Source: Lysinibacillus louembei
Lineage (GTDB): Bacteria > Bacillota > Bacilli > Bacillales_A > Planococcaceae
Direction of reading: 5' to 3'
NCBI RefSeq assembly: GCF_033880585.1
Contig: NZ_CP137624.1
Coordinates: forward strand, 3,896,255-3,960,254
Length of the DNA: 64,000 nucleotides
A model generated the notes under the pieces. The model was not told the DNA's origin. It made no database searches and saw nothing but the letters and a program-made list of their open reading frames with translations. Made by a program: the position numbers and the translations under genes. Each line of letters begins with the position of its first letter. Positions within the stretch are counted from its first letter, which is position 1. Below are positions 54,974 to 63,735 of this stretch, piece by piece.

Positions 54974-55489
54974 ATGGGAATACTTAGTGGAAATCCAAAA
55001 GATGAGCCATTGCATTATGGTGAAGTGTTTAGCATTTGGTCAAGCTTAGCTGCTGATTATGGAATGATTGCGGGTTATCAAACATTTTATAATCATGCTG
55101 GTGATGAAGATTTAAGGAAAGTAATTGAAGATATTATTGATACTTGTAGAGAAGAAATCAAGCAATTAGAAAAAATATTGAAAACGAACGGTGTCGCTTT
55201 ACCTCCTGCCCCACCTGAGCGACCAGTAGCAAGATTAGAAGATATTCCTCCAGGCGCAAAGTTTAACGATCAAGAAATTAGTGCGGCACTTAGTGTTGAT
55301 ATCACAGGTGGATTAGTTGCATGTAGTCAGGCTATGGGTACTTCAACTAGAGAGGATATTGCATTAATGTATGGTCAATTCCACACAGCAAAAGCTTTAC
55401 TTGGGGCAAAATTATTACGTCTCAATAAAACAAAGGGCTGGCTTGTTCCTCCACCATTGCATGTACATTATCCAGATGGACGGGATTAA
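54974..55489 (+). CDS. DUF3231 ferritin-like protein (171 aa)
   Basis: A helical protein with the single DUF3231 repeat: LHYGEVFSIWSSLAADYGMI, a CREEIKQLEKIL helix, and SVDITGGLVACSQAMGTS. DUF3231 proteins are found in Bacilli, often near spore functions; the role is unknown. It starts behind AAAGGAAG, 2 bases before the next gene's start region, so it is coupled to the manganese catalase gene. Confidence 0.75.
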   Translation: MGILSGNPKDEPLHYGEVFSIWSSLAADYGMIAGYQTFYNHAGDEDLRKVIEDIIDTCREEIKQLEKILKTNGVALPPAPPERPVARLEDIPPGAKFNDQEISAALSVDITGGLVACSQAMGTSTREDIALMYGQFHTAKALLGAKLLRLNKTKGWLVPPPLHVHYPDGRD

Positions 55490-55491
55490 TT

Positions 55492-56349
55492 ATGTATTAT
55501 TATAGAGAAGAATTAATTAACATTATCAAACCAGATAAGCCCGATCCGCAAGCAGCACGAGTAATGCAAGAAATACTCGGTGGCCATTATGGTGAAATGA
55601 GAACAATGATGCAATACTTTTTCCAAAGCTCAAATTTTAGAGGCAAGGAAACGCAATATCGTGACTTACTTCGTGGCGTTTTCTTAGAGGAAATTGCTCA
55701 TGTTGAGCTTGTACAAAACACAATTAACCAATTGCTAAATGATTCAGGTGAATCCTCTGCACCCGGCAATGCTGGAATCGACCAAGCACCACTAGATGAG
55801 GCGGTAAAGCACGCTAATCCACACCACTATATTGTTGGTGCACAAGCCTCTTTACCAGTCGATGCTGCTGGTAACCCTTGGAATGGCTCGTGGGTATATG
55901 CACATGGCAATCTTATTGCAGATTTATTAGATAACTTAGTGCTAGAATCAACAGGTGTACTACAAAAAACACGTATTTATGAAATGAGCTCTAATCAAAC
56001 TTTTCGAGAAACACTTGCTTTCTTAATTGTACGTGATAATGCACATCAAAACGCATTTGCCAAAGCATTGGAAACACTAGGCGTAGATTGGGGAAAACTC
56101 TTCCCTGTACCGAATTATGATATTAATAAATATCCAGAATGTAGAAAATTTATTGATATGGGGTATCATAATATACAATTTAACTTTAGATTAGACCCAA
56201 CCCGCATCGGTGAAATTTTACAAGGACAAACGCCAAGTAGAAATGGTGAAGCATTTAATGTAACTCCTCCTCCTCAGGGCTTCCCTGTACCTGTTATGCC
56301 AGAAATGCCAAATGAGCATAGCCCGGGTCTTAAGGATATGAATAATTAA
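55492..56349 (+). CDS. Manganese catalase family protein (285 aa)
   Basis: A dimanganese four-helix protein that breaks down hydrogen peroxide. Likely metal ligands are in GGHYGEMRTMMQYFF, FLEEIAHVELV and RDNAHQNAF. The conserved segment AQASLPVDAAGNPWNGSWVY is also present. Homologous to spore coat CotJC/YjqC-type proteins. The proline-rich tail (VTPPPQGFPVPVMPEMP) is typical of the spore-associated members. Forms an operon with the DUF3231 gene. Confidence 0.92.
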   Translation: MYYYREELINIIKPDKPDPQAARVMQEILGGHYGEMRTMMQYFFQSSNFRGKETQYRDLLRGVFLEEIAHVELVQNTINQLLNDSGESSAPGNAGIDQAPLDEAVKHANPHHYIVGAQASLPVDAAGNPWNGSWVYAHGNLIADLLDNLVLESTGVLQKTRIYEMSSNQTFRETLAFLIVRDNAHQNAFAKALETLGVDWGKLFPVPNYDINKYPECRKFIDMGYHNIQFNFRLDPTRIGEILQGQTPSRNGEAFNVTPPPQGFPVPVMPEMPNEHSPGLKDMNN

Positions 56350-56382
56350 AAAGAGCTGCCAGTAACTTGCTGGCGCTTTTTT
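56350..56382 (+). terminator. Terminator after the manganese catalase gene
   Basis: An imperfect stem of AAAGAGCTGCCAG with CTGGCGCTTTT, then a T run. Confidence 0.82.
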
Positions 56383-56401
56383 GTATTTCAAGTTATAGGG
56401 A

Positions 56402-57190
56402 TTATTTGGATAAAAGAGCTATTGTAGAAGTAGCGTGTCTTGTACTTTTATACCATTGATAAAATAACAAATAAACGAGCCCAATTTCAATCAAATCTCC
56501 ACCATAATACATAATCATAGCACCCATTTCGGCTTGTATAGCAGGTACATGATTGAGAGGATTGGCATAAATATATTTCGATAATATCGAATGTGCGGAT
56601 AAAGCAATTAATAAAACAATGGATCGAAATATATAAGAAAATGGATGTGGAGTAGGGTCAATATAAATAAAGGCAACCGTAAAAATATAACCTGCTAAAA
56701 AAATATGTGCATGGATTAAAATAAATAAAAATGAGCTTTCATGCATCATATAAAAGAGTGATGTTGTATAGAGCAACCATAATCCACCTATATTCAAAAT
56801 AGACGCTACGATTGGATTGCGCACAAAAGCAAAGTAACGTTTTTTCAATATAGAAGAAATACAGCGAGCCATTTTCACTGGAATGGACCTCAGTAATAGA
56901 GTGATTGGAGCTGCTAAAGCTATCAGGAGTGGCGCAAGCATTCCAAATAATAAATGGGCAATCATATGGGCAGAAAAGTTCAAATGTGCAAGCTCTGCAA
57001 ATGGACCAACGAACGTAACAATGATGCATATATGCCCCAAAATCCAGCAAATGGTACGAAAATTTGACCATCTTTTTTTATAGCGATTAGAATAGATAAC
57101 TGCACCAAGATAAGCAATAAGGGAAATTAGAAATGGGAAAACAATAAGGAATTGTACAAAGTCAGAGAATCCTTCATGTTGTGAATGCAA
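56402..57190 (-). CDS. Second CtaG-like cytochrome oxidase assembly protein (262 aa)
   Basis: Seven membrane helices with the caa3_CtaG pattern: NFSAHMIAHLLFGMLAPLL, LIHAHIFLAGYIFTVAFIY and EMGAMIMYYGGDLIEI, with histidines for copper. Distinct from the ctaG at 29148. It is 11 bases downstream of the DUF2243 gene, a frequent partner. Probably serves a different terminal oxidase, which is inference. Confidence 0.85.
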   Translation of the reverse strand: MHSQHEGFSDFVQFLIVFPFLISLIAYLGAVIYSNRYKKRWSNFRTICWILGHICIIVTFVGPFAELAHLNFSAHMIAHLLFGMLAPLLIALAAPITLLLRSIPVKMARCISSILKKRYFAFVRNPIVASILNIGGLWLLYTTSLFYMMHESSFLFILIHAHIFLAGYIFTVAFIYIDPTPHPFSYIFRSIVLLIALSAHSILSKYIYANPLNHVPAIQAEMGAMIMYYGGDLIEIGLVYLLFYQWYKSTRHATSTIALLSK

Positions 57191-57201
57191 GCTGATGCCC
57201 C

Positions 57202-57690
57202 CTATCGCTGTTGTTGATTAGTTTTTACTAATAAGACAATGCCTATAACAATTAAAATAGATGCTATGACATTCCAAACGATATCATAGGGAATAATATT
57301 AACATGATAACGAATCTGATGCAGCTTCATGAGTTTATGTTGAATGATACCATCATATAATTGAAATGCTCCTGCCCCAAGAAAAATTCCCGCAAGCCAT
57401 CTTTGAACCCAAAATCCATGCTTTCGATGAAGATCAGCGAGTAAAAAAGCTGAGCCAATTGTAGCAAAAAAGCTAAAGGCATGAAATAGCCCGTCAGAAA
57501 CTAATCCGATATTCGTTGTCGATTTATCATAGAAATGATGCCAATGTAATAATTGGTGAAAAACAACCTCGTCAATAAATGCTACTACTCCTAATCCTAA
57601 CAATAAACCTGTCCACATATTACGTTGTCCATATTGAAAGTGATTTTCATGTTTATGGTTTCTTTTTTTATGTATATTTGACAAGTCCAT
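57202..57690 (-). CDS. DUF2243 membrane protein (162 aa)
   Basis: Four membrane helices with the DUF2243 signature FIDEVVFHQLLHWHHFYD (conserved histidines) and LYDGIIQHKLMKLHQIRY. Function unknown; commonly encoded beside CtaG-like genes. The ATG at 57690 (MDLSN) follows AGAGGTG at 6 bases; earlier in-frame starts are not supported. Confidence 0.85.
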   Translation of the reverse strand: MDLSNIHKKRNHKHENHFQYGQRNMWTGLLLGLGVVAFIDEVVFHQLLHWHHFYDKSTTNIGLVSDGLFHAFSFFATIGSAFLLADLHRKHGFWVQRWLAGIFLGAGAFQLYDGIIQHKLMKLHQIRYHVNIIPYDIVWNVIASILIVIGIVLLVKTNQQQR

Positions 57691-57776
57691 CTTCATCACC
57701 TCTGTTTTAGTTTTCATCAGTTTATCCAATAGACTTAGAAATTTAAACATTTTCATGCGCTATCCAATTTTACAAT

Positions 57777-57813
57777 AAAAAACTGCCATGCTGTAAATCA
57801 CAGCATGACAGTT
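57777..57813 (-). terminator. Terminator after ylaH
   Basis: A 14-bp stem with one mismatch (57781-57794 with 57800-57813) followed by T residues on the minus strand. Confidence 0.85.
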
Positions 57814-57816
57814 CTA

Positions 57817-58227
57817 TTAATTATTATTTTCAGCAGCTTGCTCACGTTTCTCACGCCACATACGTGTTTTATAAACAATTAAAATTAATGCGGCGACAAT
57901 TAATCCTTCAATCATTGGTAGGAAGAAGGCAAACAGTGTGAGTAAAATACAGCCAACAAATAAAAATAGATAAATAATTATATTTTTCATTAACGGTAGC
58001 TCACGCGCAAAGCCTAGCTTAAATACTAGTGCTGATAAAGCGAATATTACTACTAGTGTAATATATCCTGGAATCGTATAATCTACTACACCATCTGCAT
58101 CTATACGTGAAAAATTTTCATAAATAAAGCGTGTAATTCCTGACATACGTCCATAAACTAATGGATCATTAATCGTTGCAACAGATGTAGATGCTTGAAT
58201 CAAGTTTGAAGCTAAATTCAACAACAT
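57817..58227 (-). CDS. ylaH: YlaH-like membrane protein (136 aa)
   Basis: Three predicted membrane helices (about residues 52-70, 80-98 and 103-120) with a charged tail (KTRMWREKREQAAE). B. subtilis ylaH is likewise next to typA. Function unknown. It starts behind AAAGGATGAG, 29 bases after typA. Confidence 0.85.
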   Translation of the reverse strand: MLLNLASNLIQASTSVATINDPLVYGRMSGITRFIYENFSRIDADGVVDYTIPGYITLVVIFALSALVFKLGFARELPLMKNIIIYLFLFVGCILLTLFAFFLPMIEGLIVAALILIVYKTRMWREKREQAAENNN

Positions 58228-58256
58228 TACTCATCCTTTCACATGTTCACACGAAA

Positions 58257-60107
58257 TTATTGCTCCGTTTCCGCGTATTTTTTCTTTTTCGCAATACGTT
58301 CACGTTCGTTTTTATCTAAAATTTGCTTACGTAAACGAATTGACTCTGGTGTTACTTCTAAATATTCATCATCACTTAAATATTCCAAAGCTTCCTCTAA
58401 TGTCATGATACGAGGCTTTTTAATAACATTTGTTTGGTCTTTGTTAGCAGAACGAATATTTGTTTTTTGCTTCATTTTCGTAATATTTACTGTAATATCG
58501 TTTTCACGCGTATTTTCACCAACAACCATACCTTCATATACTTCTGTACCAGGCTCTAGGAATAATGTACCGCGATCCTCTACTTGCATCATACCATAAG
58601 TTGTTGATTTACCGTTTTCCATAGAAACAAGCACGCCTTGGTGACGTCCGCCCACTTTGCCCGCTACTACTGGCTGGTAAGAATCGAATGTGTGGTTAAT
58701 GATACCGAAGCCTTTTGTTAATGACATAAACTCTGTTGTATAACCGATTAAACCACGTGCAGGTACGTTGAAAATAATACGTACTTGTCCATTACCATTG
58801 TTGACCATATCAAGCATTTCGCCTTTACGTGTACCAAGTGATTCAATAATTGAGCCTACGCAGTCCTCTGGTACGTCAACTTGCACGCGCTCGATTGGCT
58901 CACATTTTACGCCATCGACTTCTTTAATGATAACTTGCGGTTTTGATACTTGTAGCTCGAAGCCTTCACGACGCATGTTTTCGATTAAAATCGATAAATG
59001 CAATTCACCGCGACCAGAAACCGTCCATGCATCTGGTGAATCTGTATCTTCTACACGTAACGATACGTCCGTTTGTAATTGTGCACGTAAACGCTCCTCA
59101 ATTTTTGAAGACGTTACCCATTTTCCTTCGCGTCCAGCAAATGGTGAGTTGTTTACTAAAAACGTCATTTGTAATGTTGGCTCATCAATACGTAATGGTG
59201 GCAATGCCTCAGGATGCTCTACAGGACATACTGTTTCCCCTACATTGATTGCTTCCATACCAGATACCGCGATTAAATCGCCCGCTTTAGCTGTTTGGAT
59301 TTCTTCACGTTTTAAGCCGAAGAAGCCGAAAATTTTCGTTACACGGAAGTTTTTCACTGTGCCATCAAGCTTCATTAATGATACTTGCTGTCCAACTGAG
59401 ATTGTCCCACGGAATACACGACCGATACCGATACGACCAACGAAGTCATTATAATCTAAAAGAGCTACTTGGAATTGTAATGGCTCATCTGAATTATCTA
59501 CTGGTGCTGGAATATGCTCAATAACTTGCTCAAATAAGCATTTCATATTTTCTTCTTGGTTTGCTGGATTTGGATCAAGGCTTGCTGTACCATTTACACC
59601 TGATGCGTAAACAACAGGGAAATCTAATTGGTCATCGTTGGCATCAAGCTCGATTAATAATTCAAGCACTTCGTCTACTACTTCCTCAGGACGAGCTGAA
59701 TCTTTATCTACTTTGTTAACAACAACGATGGGTGTTAAATTTTGCTCTAACGCTTTTTTCAATACAAAGCGTGTTTGAGGCATACAGCCTTCATAAGCAT
59801 CTACTACAAGTAATACGCCATCTACCATTTTTAAAATACGTTCAACTTCCCCACCGAAATCGGCATGTCCTGGTGTATCTAAAATGTTAATGCGTGTACC
59901 TTCGTAGTTTACTGCTGTATTTTTAGCGAGGATTGTAATCCCACGCTCACGTTCAATATCATTTGAGTCCATTGCGCGTTCTTCTACTTGCTCATTTGAA
60001 CGAAATGTACCCGATTGCTTTAATAATTGGTCAACTAAAGTTGTTTTCCCATGGTCAACGTGCGCGATAATCGCGATATTACGTAAATCTTGACGTAAGT
60101 TTGTCAT
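58257..60107 (-). CDS. typA: Translational GTPase TypA/BipA (616 aa)
   Basis: A ribosome-associated GTPase helping 50S assembly and growth under stress. The G motifs are [22 protein letters not shown] and [10 protein letters not shown], with switch-[12 protein letters not shown]-like domains II, III and V follow, and the BipA-specific C-terminus contains [20 protein letters not shown]. Full length. B. subtilis counterpart ylaG. Confidence 0.97.
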   Translation of the reverse strand: MTNLRQDLRNIAIIAHVDHGKTTLVDQLLKQSGTFRSNEQVEERAMDSNDIERERGITILAKNTAVNYEGTRINILDTPGHADFGGEVERILKMVDGVLLVVDAYEGCMPQTRFVLKKALEQNLTPIVVVNKVDKDSARPEEVVDEVLELLIELDANDDQLDFPVVYASGVNGTASLDPNPANQEENMKCLFEQVIEHIPAPVDNSDEPLQFQVALLDYNDFVGRIGIGRVFRGTISVGQQVSLMKLDGTVKNFRVTKIFGFFGLKREEIQTAKAGDLIAVSGMEAINVGETVCPVEHPEALPPLRIDEPTLQMTFLVNNSPFAGREGKWVTSSKIEERLRAQLQTDVSLRVEDTDSPDAWTVSGRGELHLSILIENMRREGFELQVSKPQVIIKEVDGVKCEPIERVQVDVPEDCVGSIIESLGTRKGEMLDMVNNGNGQVRIIFNVPARGLIGYTTEFMSLTKGFGIINHTFDSYQPVVAGKVGGRHQGVLVSMENGKSTTYGMMQVEDRGTLFLEPGTEVYEGMVVGENTRENDITVNITKMKQKTNIRSANKDQTNVIKKPRIMTLEEALEYLSDDEYLEVTPESIRLRKQILDKNERERIAKKKKYAETEQ

Positions 60108-60148
60108 TATTCCACTCCATATTCTTTTTTCGAATGTTTAACTGTGAT

Positions 60149-60177
60149 ATTATAGCATAAGAATAGTTAATTGTCTT
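60149..60177 (-). promoter_or_regulatory. Candidate sigma-A promoter of typA
   Basis: On the minus strand AAGACA (60172-60177), a 17-base spacer and TATAAT (60149-60154), about 40 bases before the start. Confidence 0.6.
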
Positions 60178-60232
60178 TGTCAATTGATTGACATGAGTTA
60201 ATTTTATAGAAGAGAGTTTGGAGGAAAAAATA

Positions 60233-60448
60233 ATGACTAAAGCAAAATTCGTTATGTTCATTTATGCATTAGCTGCTATTTTATCAATGGTTGGCATCGG
60301 TTTTTCAGTATCGCTTATCGGCGTAACGGGAACAAAATACGATACAGCGGGCATTATCGGCGTTCTTGCCTGTATTATTGTGATGTGTATTATTTTTATG
60401 ATGGCATTCAAAACGAAGCGGAAATTTAAAGAACAAGGTTTACTATAA
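60233..60448 (+). CDS. YlaF/DUF5325-like membrane protein (71 aa)
   Basis: Two membrane helices (about residues 5-27 and 38-59) and a basic end (KTKRKFKEQG). The ATG at 60233 follows TTTGGAGG; the TTG at 60218 is part of that site. Divergent from typA, as ylaF is in B. subtilis. Confidence 0.8.
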   Translation: MTKAKFVMFIYALAAILSMVGIGFSVSLIGVTGTKYDTAGIIGVLACIIVMCIIFMMAFKTKRKFKEQGLL

Positions 60449-60483
60449 AAAACAGCGCGAAAAATATTCTTCGCGCTGTTTTT
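60448..60483 (+). terminator. Terminator after the ylaF-like gene
   Basis: A 14-bp perfect stem (60448-60461 with 60470-60483) ending in T. Confidence 0.9.
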
Positions 60484-60486
60484 ATG

Positions 60487-60899
60487 TCATTATGTAAATT
60501 CGGCTGTGTTAGTGAAGCCTCTCTCGCCCTGTAAAATGTCGTCTTGTTTACTTTTATTGTTGGGTAATACTCATGATGGCACTGCCTTCATGATGTATTG
60601 ATTTTGAATAGGGCATGGCTTTGTCTTATCAATAATATTGGATTATGAGTTCTTATCCTCGAACCTTATTATTTTAATCGTAATAAAAAAACCTTGAAAG
60701 GTGGTTAGCCAATCAAGGTCATATTTAAGATTGTCTTTGAAATTAAACTTGTACAGATAGTATAACTTCTAGCACCTTCATATCTATCAGTACCTTCGTT
60801 TAAAATAAAAATTATCTCTTAGTTGCATAAATCCTTTTTTAAATGTCCTTTACTGTTTATCACTTAATAATTCACATGGTAAAATGCCTTTTTAGTTAG
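60487..60899. other. Degenerate interval with no intact gene
   Basis: About 90 bases around 60520-60610 align loosely with 61540-61615 (shared TGTAAAAT, CATGATGG and CATGA blocks), suggesting decayed duplicated DNA. A hairpin terminator lies at 60685-60719. Confidence 0.5.
60685..60719 (-). repeat. Duplicated hairpin terminator, copy 1
   Basis: A 35-base unit with stem ACCTTGA/TCAAGGT and seven T at its minus-strand end. Copy 2 at 63689-63723 differs at two loop positions only. Confidence 0.85.
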
Positions 60900-61289
60900 T
60901 TATAAACATAAGCTACGTTTCACTTCTGCTAATAAATTTATCAACTCAGTTTTCTCTGGAGTTTTTCCCACTTCTTTTTTCACATTTTTGTCCAAATAAT
61001 CGTAAAATGTTTGAAAGTCCAAAAAGGCCATTTGTTCAATTTCAACCGCTGGATAACCTAATTCTATTAAAACATGTTTTTCATCTAAAGGTCTTGGTAA
61101 TTGTGCCATATCATATTCATCTAAATCCGATTGAAAAAAGGCAAATACTATCTCTTGTCCATATCCTTCTTTTTCGGCAAAGCTTTTTAGTGCTTTTTCT
61201 AGATATTTTCCACTTATGAAATTAAAATATGTTAGCATTAATTTATCAATATCTTCTTTACTTTCCTTCACTTGATATTCTCTACTCAT
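60900..61289 (-). CDS. Putative toxin-immunity protein (129 aa)
   Basis: A small acidic soluble protein with FAFFQSDLDEYDMAQLPRPL and FLDFQTFYDYLDKNV. It resembles immunity proteins of the ribonuclease-toxin CdiI type, judged from pattern and context only. No cognate toxin gene adjoins it; orphan immunity genes downstream of polymorphic toxins are common. Start behind AGAAGGTGAC. Confidence 0.6.
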   Translation of the reverse strand: MSREYQVKESKEDIDKLMLTYFNFISGKYLEKALKSFAEKEGYGQEIVFAFFQSDLDEYDMAQLPRPLDEKHVLIELGYPAVEIEQMAFLDFQTFYDYLDKNVKKEVGKTPEKTELINLLAEVKRSLCL

Positions 61290-61744
61290 TTCATTGTCAC
61301 CTTCTAATCACGTCATATCTTAGTTAATAATGTTTACAAGCCTTCTCATGATATATACCAATGCTTGTCCCTTTGTTTTGCCTTCTTTTAATTTTTGTTG
61401 GTAGTAAGCATAGGATAAGGGATTTATTAGTAATTCACTTCCTTTTGCTACTTGTATTTGCTGGACGGCTAGGTTATAAAATGAGGTGTGTAATGCCTAA
61501 TTTCCATACTTGCTTTTTTGTTCCCTGCCATATCATAATTAGCCTAGCCATGTAAAATATCATTCCGTTTCTATATATTAAAATGATACTACATGATGGT
61601 ATAACCACCATGAGTTATGTATTTCGTTAGTATTTTCTATATTGCCTCTAACTAAAAAAACACTTGATGCCTGAGATGGCAATCAAGTGCTTTACAGTTA
61701 ACTATATGATTATAATACTTTACTAATTTAAACTTCTTCTCATT
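61290..61744. other. Degenerate interval with a hairpin
   Basis: No intact gene. A hairpin with CACTTGA/TCAAGTG and an A run at 61654-61690 is a terminator for minus-strand transcription. The stretch 61540-61615 resembles 60520-60610. Confidence 0.5.
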
Positions 61745-62156
61745 TTAATTAGTAGCTGTCCTTAAAAATTCTACACTAATTCTGTCAACTTTTATTTCAA
61801 TAAATTTACCTTCCAATTCAGGATAATCAGAGAAATACTCATCGTCATCAGTAAAAACTAATCCTGCATCAATTGTATCCTCTTGTAACAAACCTCTTAC
61901 ATAATATTCATAACTTGAGCCAATACGCTCTATTTCTTTCTTACTCTCCCTGAATTTCATGAATTATTAACTCATTTAAGATGGTGAACCCTAATGATAC
62001 AGAATAACTTTTTCCTACTTCAATTTTATAAGGACATATAAAAGAAAATCCTGTAAATTCAATTCCCTCAATCTCAAGAGTCACTTCTTCCTCAATTTGT
62101 GGGTCTAACCTTTTAACCAGAGCTGTATATACCATATATAAATTTTGCTCCTCCAC
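61745..62156 (-). pseudogene. Probable frameshifted immunity-type gene
   Basis: Two 71-codon frames overlap by 20 bases. The first (62156-61941) starts MEEQNLYMVYTALVKRL and stops just after LNELIIHEIQGE. The second (61960-61745) starts inside it and continues ESKKEIERIGSSYEYYVRGL to RTATN. The two read as one continuous protein of about 135 residues if one base is gained or lost near 61945-61960. They could also be two coupled genes. Family unknown; it lies next to immunity-type genes. Confidence 0.55.
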
Positions 62157-62245
62157 TATAACGAGACTTGTCTTTCCTGAGTGTCGAAATCTACTTAAAA
62201 GAAAACGATGGCTTATTAGTCCATCGTTCTCTTTAAACTTTCTCG

Positions 62246-62725
62246 TTATGTTAATATTAATTGCTTTTCAGCATCCAAAAACTCCTCAACAAGTTCTTTA
62301 ATTGTATGTTTTGAATCAGATGGATAATAAAATGCATCCGATACTTTTCTAAAAAAGTCATGCATATTTTGAGGCGTATTAAACATTGAAAAAATATTTT
62401 CCATTTCTTCAAAGATATTTTCATCAGAAGAATTATTAGATGCTTCTTTTATAATGCTATATAACCACTTATGATACTCTTTAGTCATGTCTTCCGAAGA
62501 ACTGTCAGAGATTATTCTTTCAAGTATATCATCTACTTTATCATCTACTTGTTCCCACGCCAATTCAAGGATGAACTCATTATTAACATTTGGGTTATTC
62601 TTTAAATATTCAACAGCATAATTTGTTACTTCTAAGGAAGATATTAACTTAAATTGTCTACCAATAAACAATGTAGCCCAATTACAATCAAATCCGTTTT
62701 TCTCAATAATTTCGATTTTATACAT
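62246..62725 (-). CDS. DUF2247-family immunity protein (159 aa)
   Basis: A helical acidic protein with the DUF2247 look: NWATLFIGRQFKLISSLEV and ILELAWEQVDDKVDDILERI. DUF2247 proteins are encoded next to polymorphic toxins and are thought to neutralise them. It starts 4 bases after the toxin-like gene, behind GGGGGAAAT, the usual toxin-immunity layout. Confidence 0.75.
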   Translation of the reverse strand: MYKIEIIEKNGFDCNWATLFIGRQFKLISSLEVTNYAVEYLKNNPNVNNEFILELAWEQVDDKVDDILERIISDSSSEDMTKEYHKWLYSIIKEASNNSSDENIFEEMENIFSMFNTPQNMHDFFRKVSDAFYYPSDSKHTIKELVEEFLDAEKQLILT

Positions 62726-62729
62726 TTTG

Positions 62730-63677
62730 TTATTTCCCCCATTGGTTTATTTTTCCTGTAACTTCACCACCAGGTATAAATGTTCTATGGGTTACTGTGT
62801 TAGTCTTAGGATTTACCACCCATTCAAACACTCCATCTATTGTTTCTTTTGTCTGCAACATTTCAGGAGCATTATTCTTTACCTTTACATATTTTGTTTC
62901 ATACTTAACCATTGAACCTTCTATCTGATATAATGAATCCATATGTCCTTTTTTATTTGGCAAATCAAATCTTTGAGCATCAACTGTATAATTATCAATT
63001 ATATCATTAAAGTTATGATAAAAATCATCTTTTAATGCACTACCTACTCGTGGATTATCTAAAACTGGATGCTTAAGTTTACCCTTAACCCCATCAACCT
63101 GAGTCTCATTTTTCACTACGGGAGTTTTCTCTAACTTGCTTGCTTTTATATTCGGCACATCTGGTACTTTCCCTACCTTTGCAAGAGAACCTAATCCCTT
63201 TGTTCCTACTATTGTTGCCCCAACGCCGAATAACACTTTTCCTTCCACATATGATCGTGAATAAGCATTCCCTTGGATATAATCTTTTTCCACTGTTTCT
63301 TTGGCGGATTTGCTTATCGCTTCCACTGTTTCCTTTGGATGTGTAATGGCGGTTGCGAGATTATCAAATGCTGCTTTTGGGTTACTGACAAGCCCCCATG
63401 TACTCTTCACTGTGTCCACTGCAGTATCTGCAAAGGCATCTACTTTTCCTTTCCCCTTCTGAGCAAGCACCAATCCACTATTTCGTAAATTGGTTGTGAT
63501 TTTTTCTGCTAGCGACATCTATTTGCTGATTGGGGTTGGTTCTTTTGTATTTATTGCATTGTATATGTTACTAATGCCTTTTGATGTTTCTTGAGGAGCT
63601 TTCAGTGTTTTAGCCTTAGCTTCTACACTGCTTGTTATTTTTGCTTTACTTGGGGCATCGTTTATGCTCATAACCAT
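62730..63677 (-). pseudogene. Orphan polymorphic-toxin C-terminal fragment with an in-frame stop
   Basis: From ATG 63677 a frame of 52 codons (SINDAPSKAKITSSVEAKAK) ends in TAG at 63519-63521. The same frame resumes directly with ATG 63518 for 262 codons. The second part has a linker region (DTVKSTWGLVSNPKAAFDN), a glycine-rich pretoxin-like stretch and a C-terminal domain ending NTVTHRTFIPGGEVTGKINQ. Such ends occur in LXG- and WapA-type toxins. No secretion domain (LXG, Rhs) is encoded upstream; instead a terminator and another gene lie there. ATG 63518 has no ribosome binding site, so this is probably a decayed cassette. Confidence 0.65.
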
Positions 63678-63688
63678 TTAAACTTAAG

Positions 63689-63723
63689 AAAAAAACCTTG
63701 AAAGGTATTTAGCCAATCAAGGT
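63689..63723 (-). repeat. Duplicated hairpin terminator, copy 2
   Basis: 33 of 35 bases equal 60685-60719. It follows the stop of the gene at 63736 and can end its transcript on the minus strand. Confidence 0.85.
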
Positions 63724-63735
63724 AATAGTCTAAGT

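Noticed and set aside
58768..59454. Long plus-strand open frame of 228 codons
   Set aside because: Lies wholly antisense to typA; Ser/Thr/Arg-rich composition is a codon-shadow effect.
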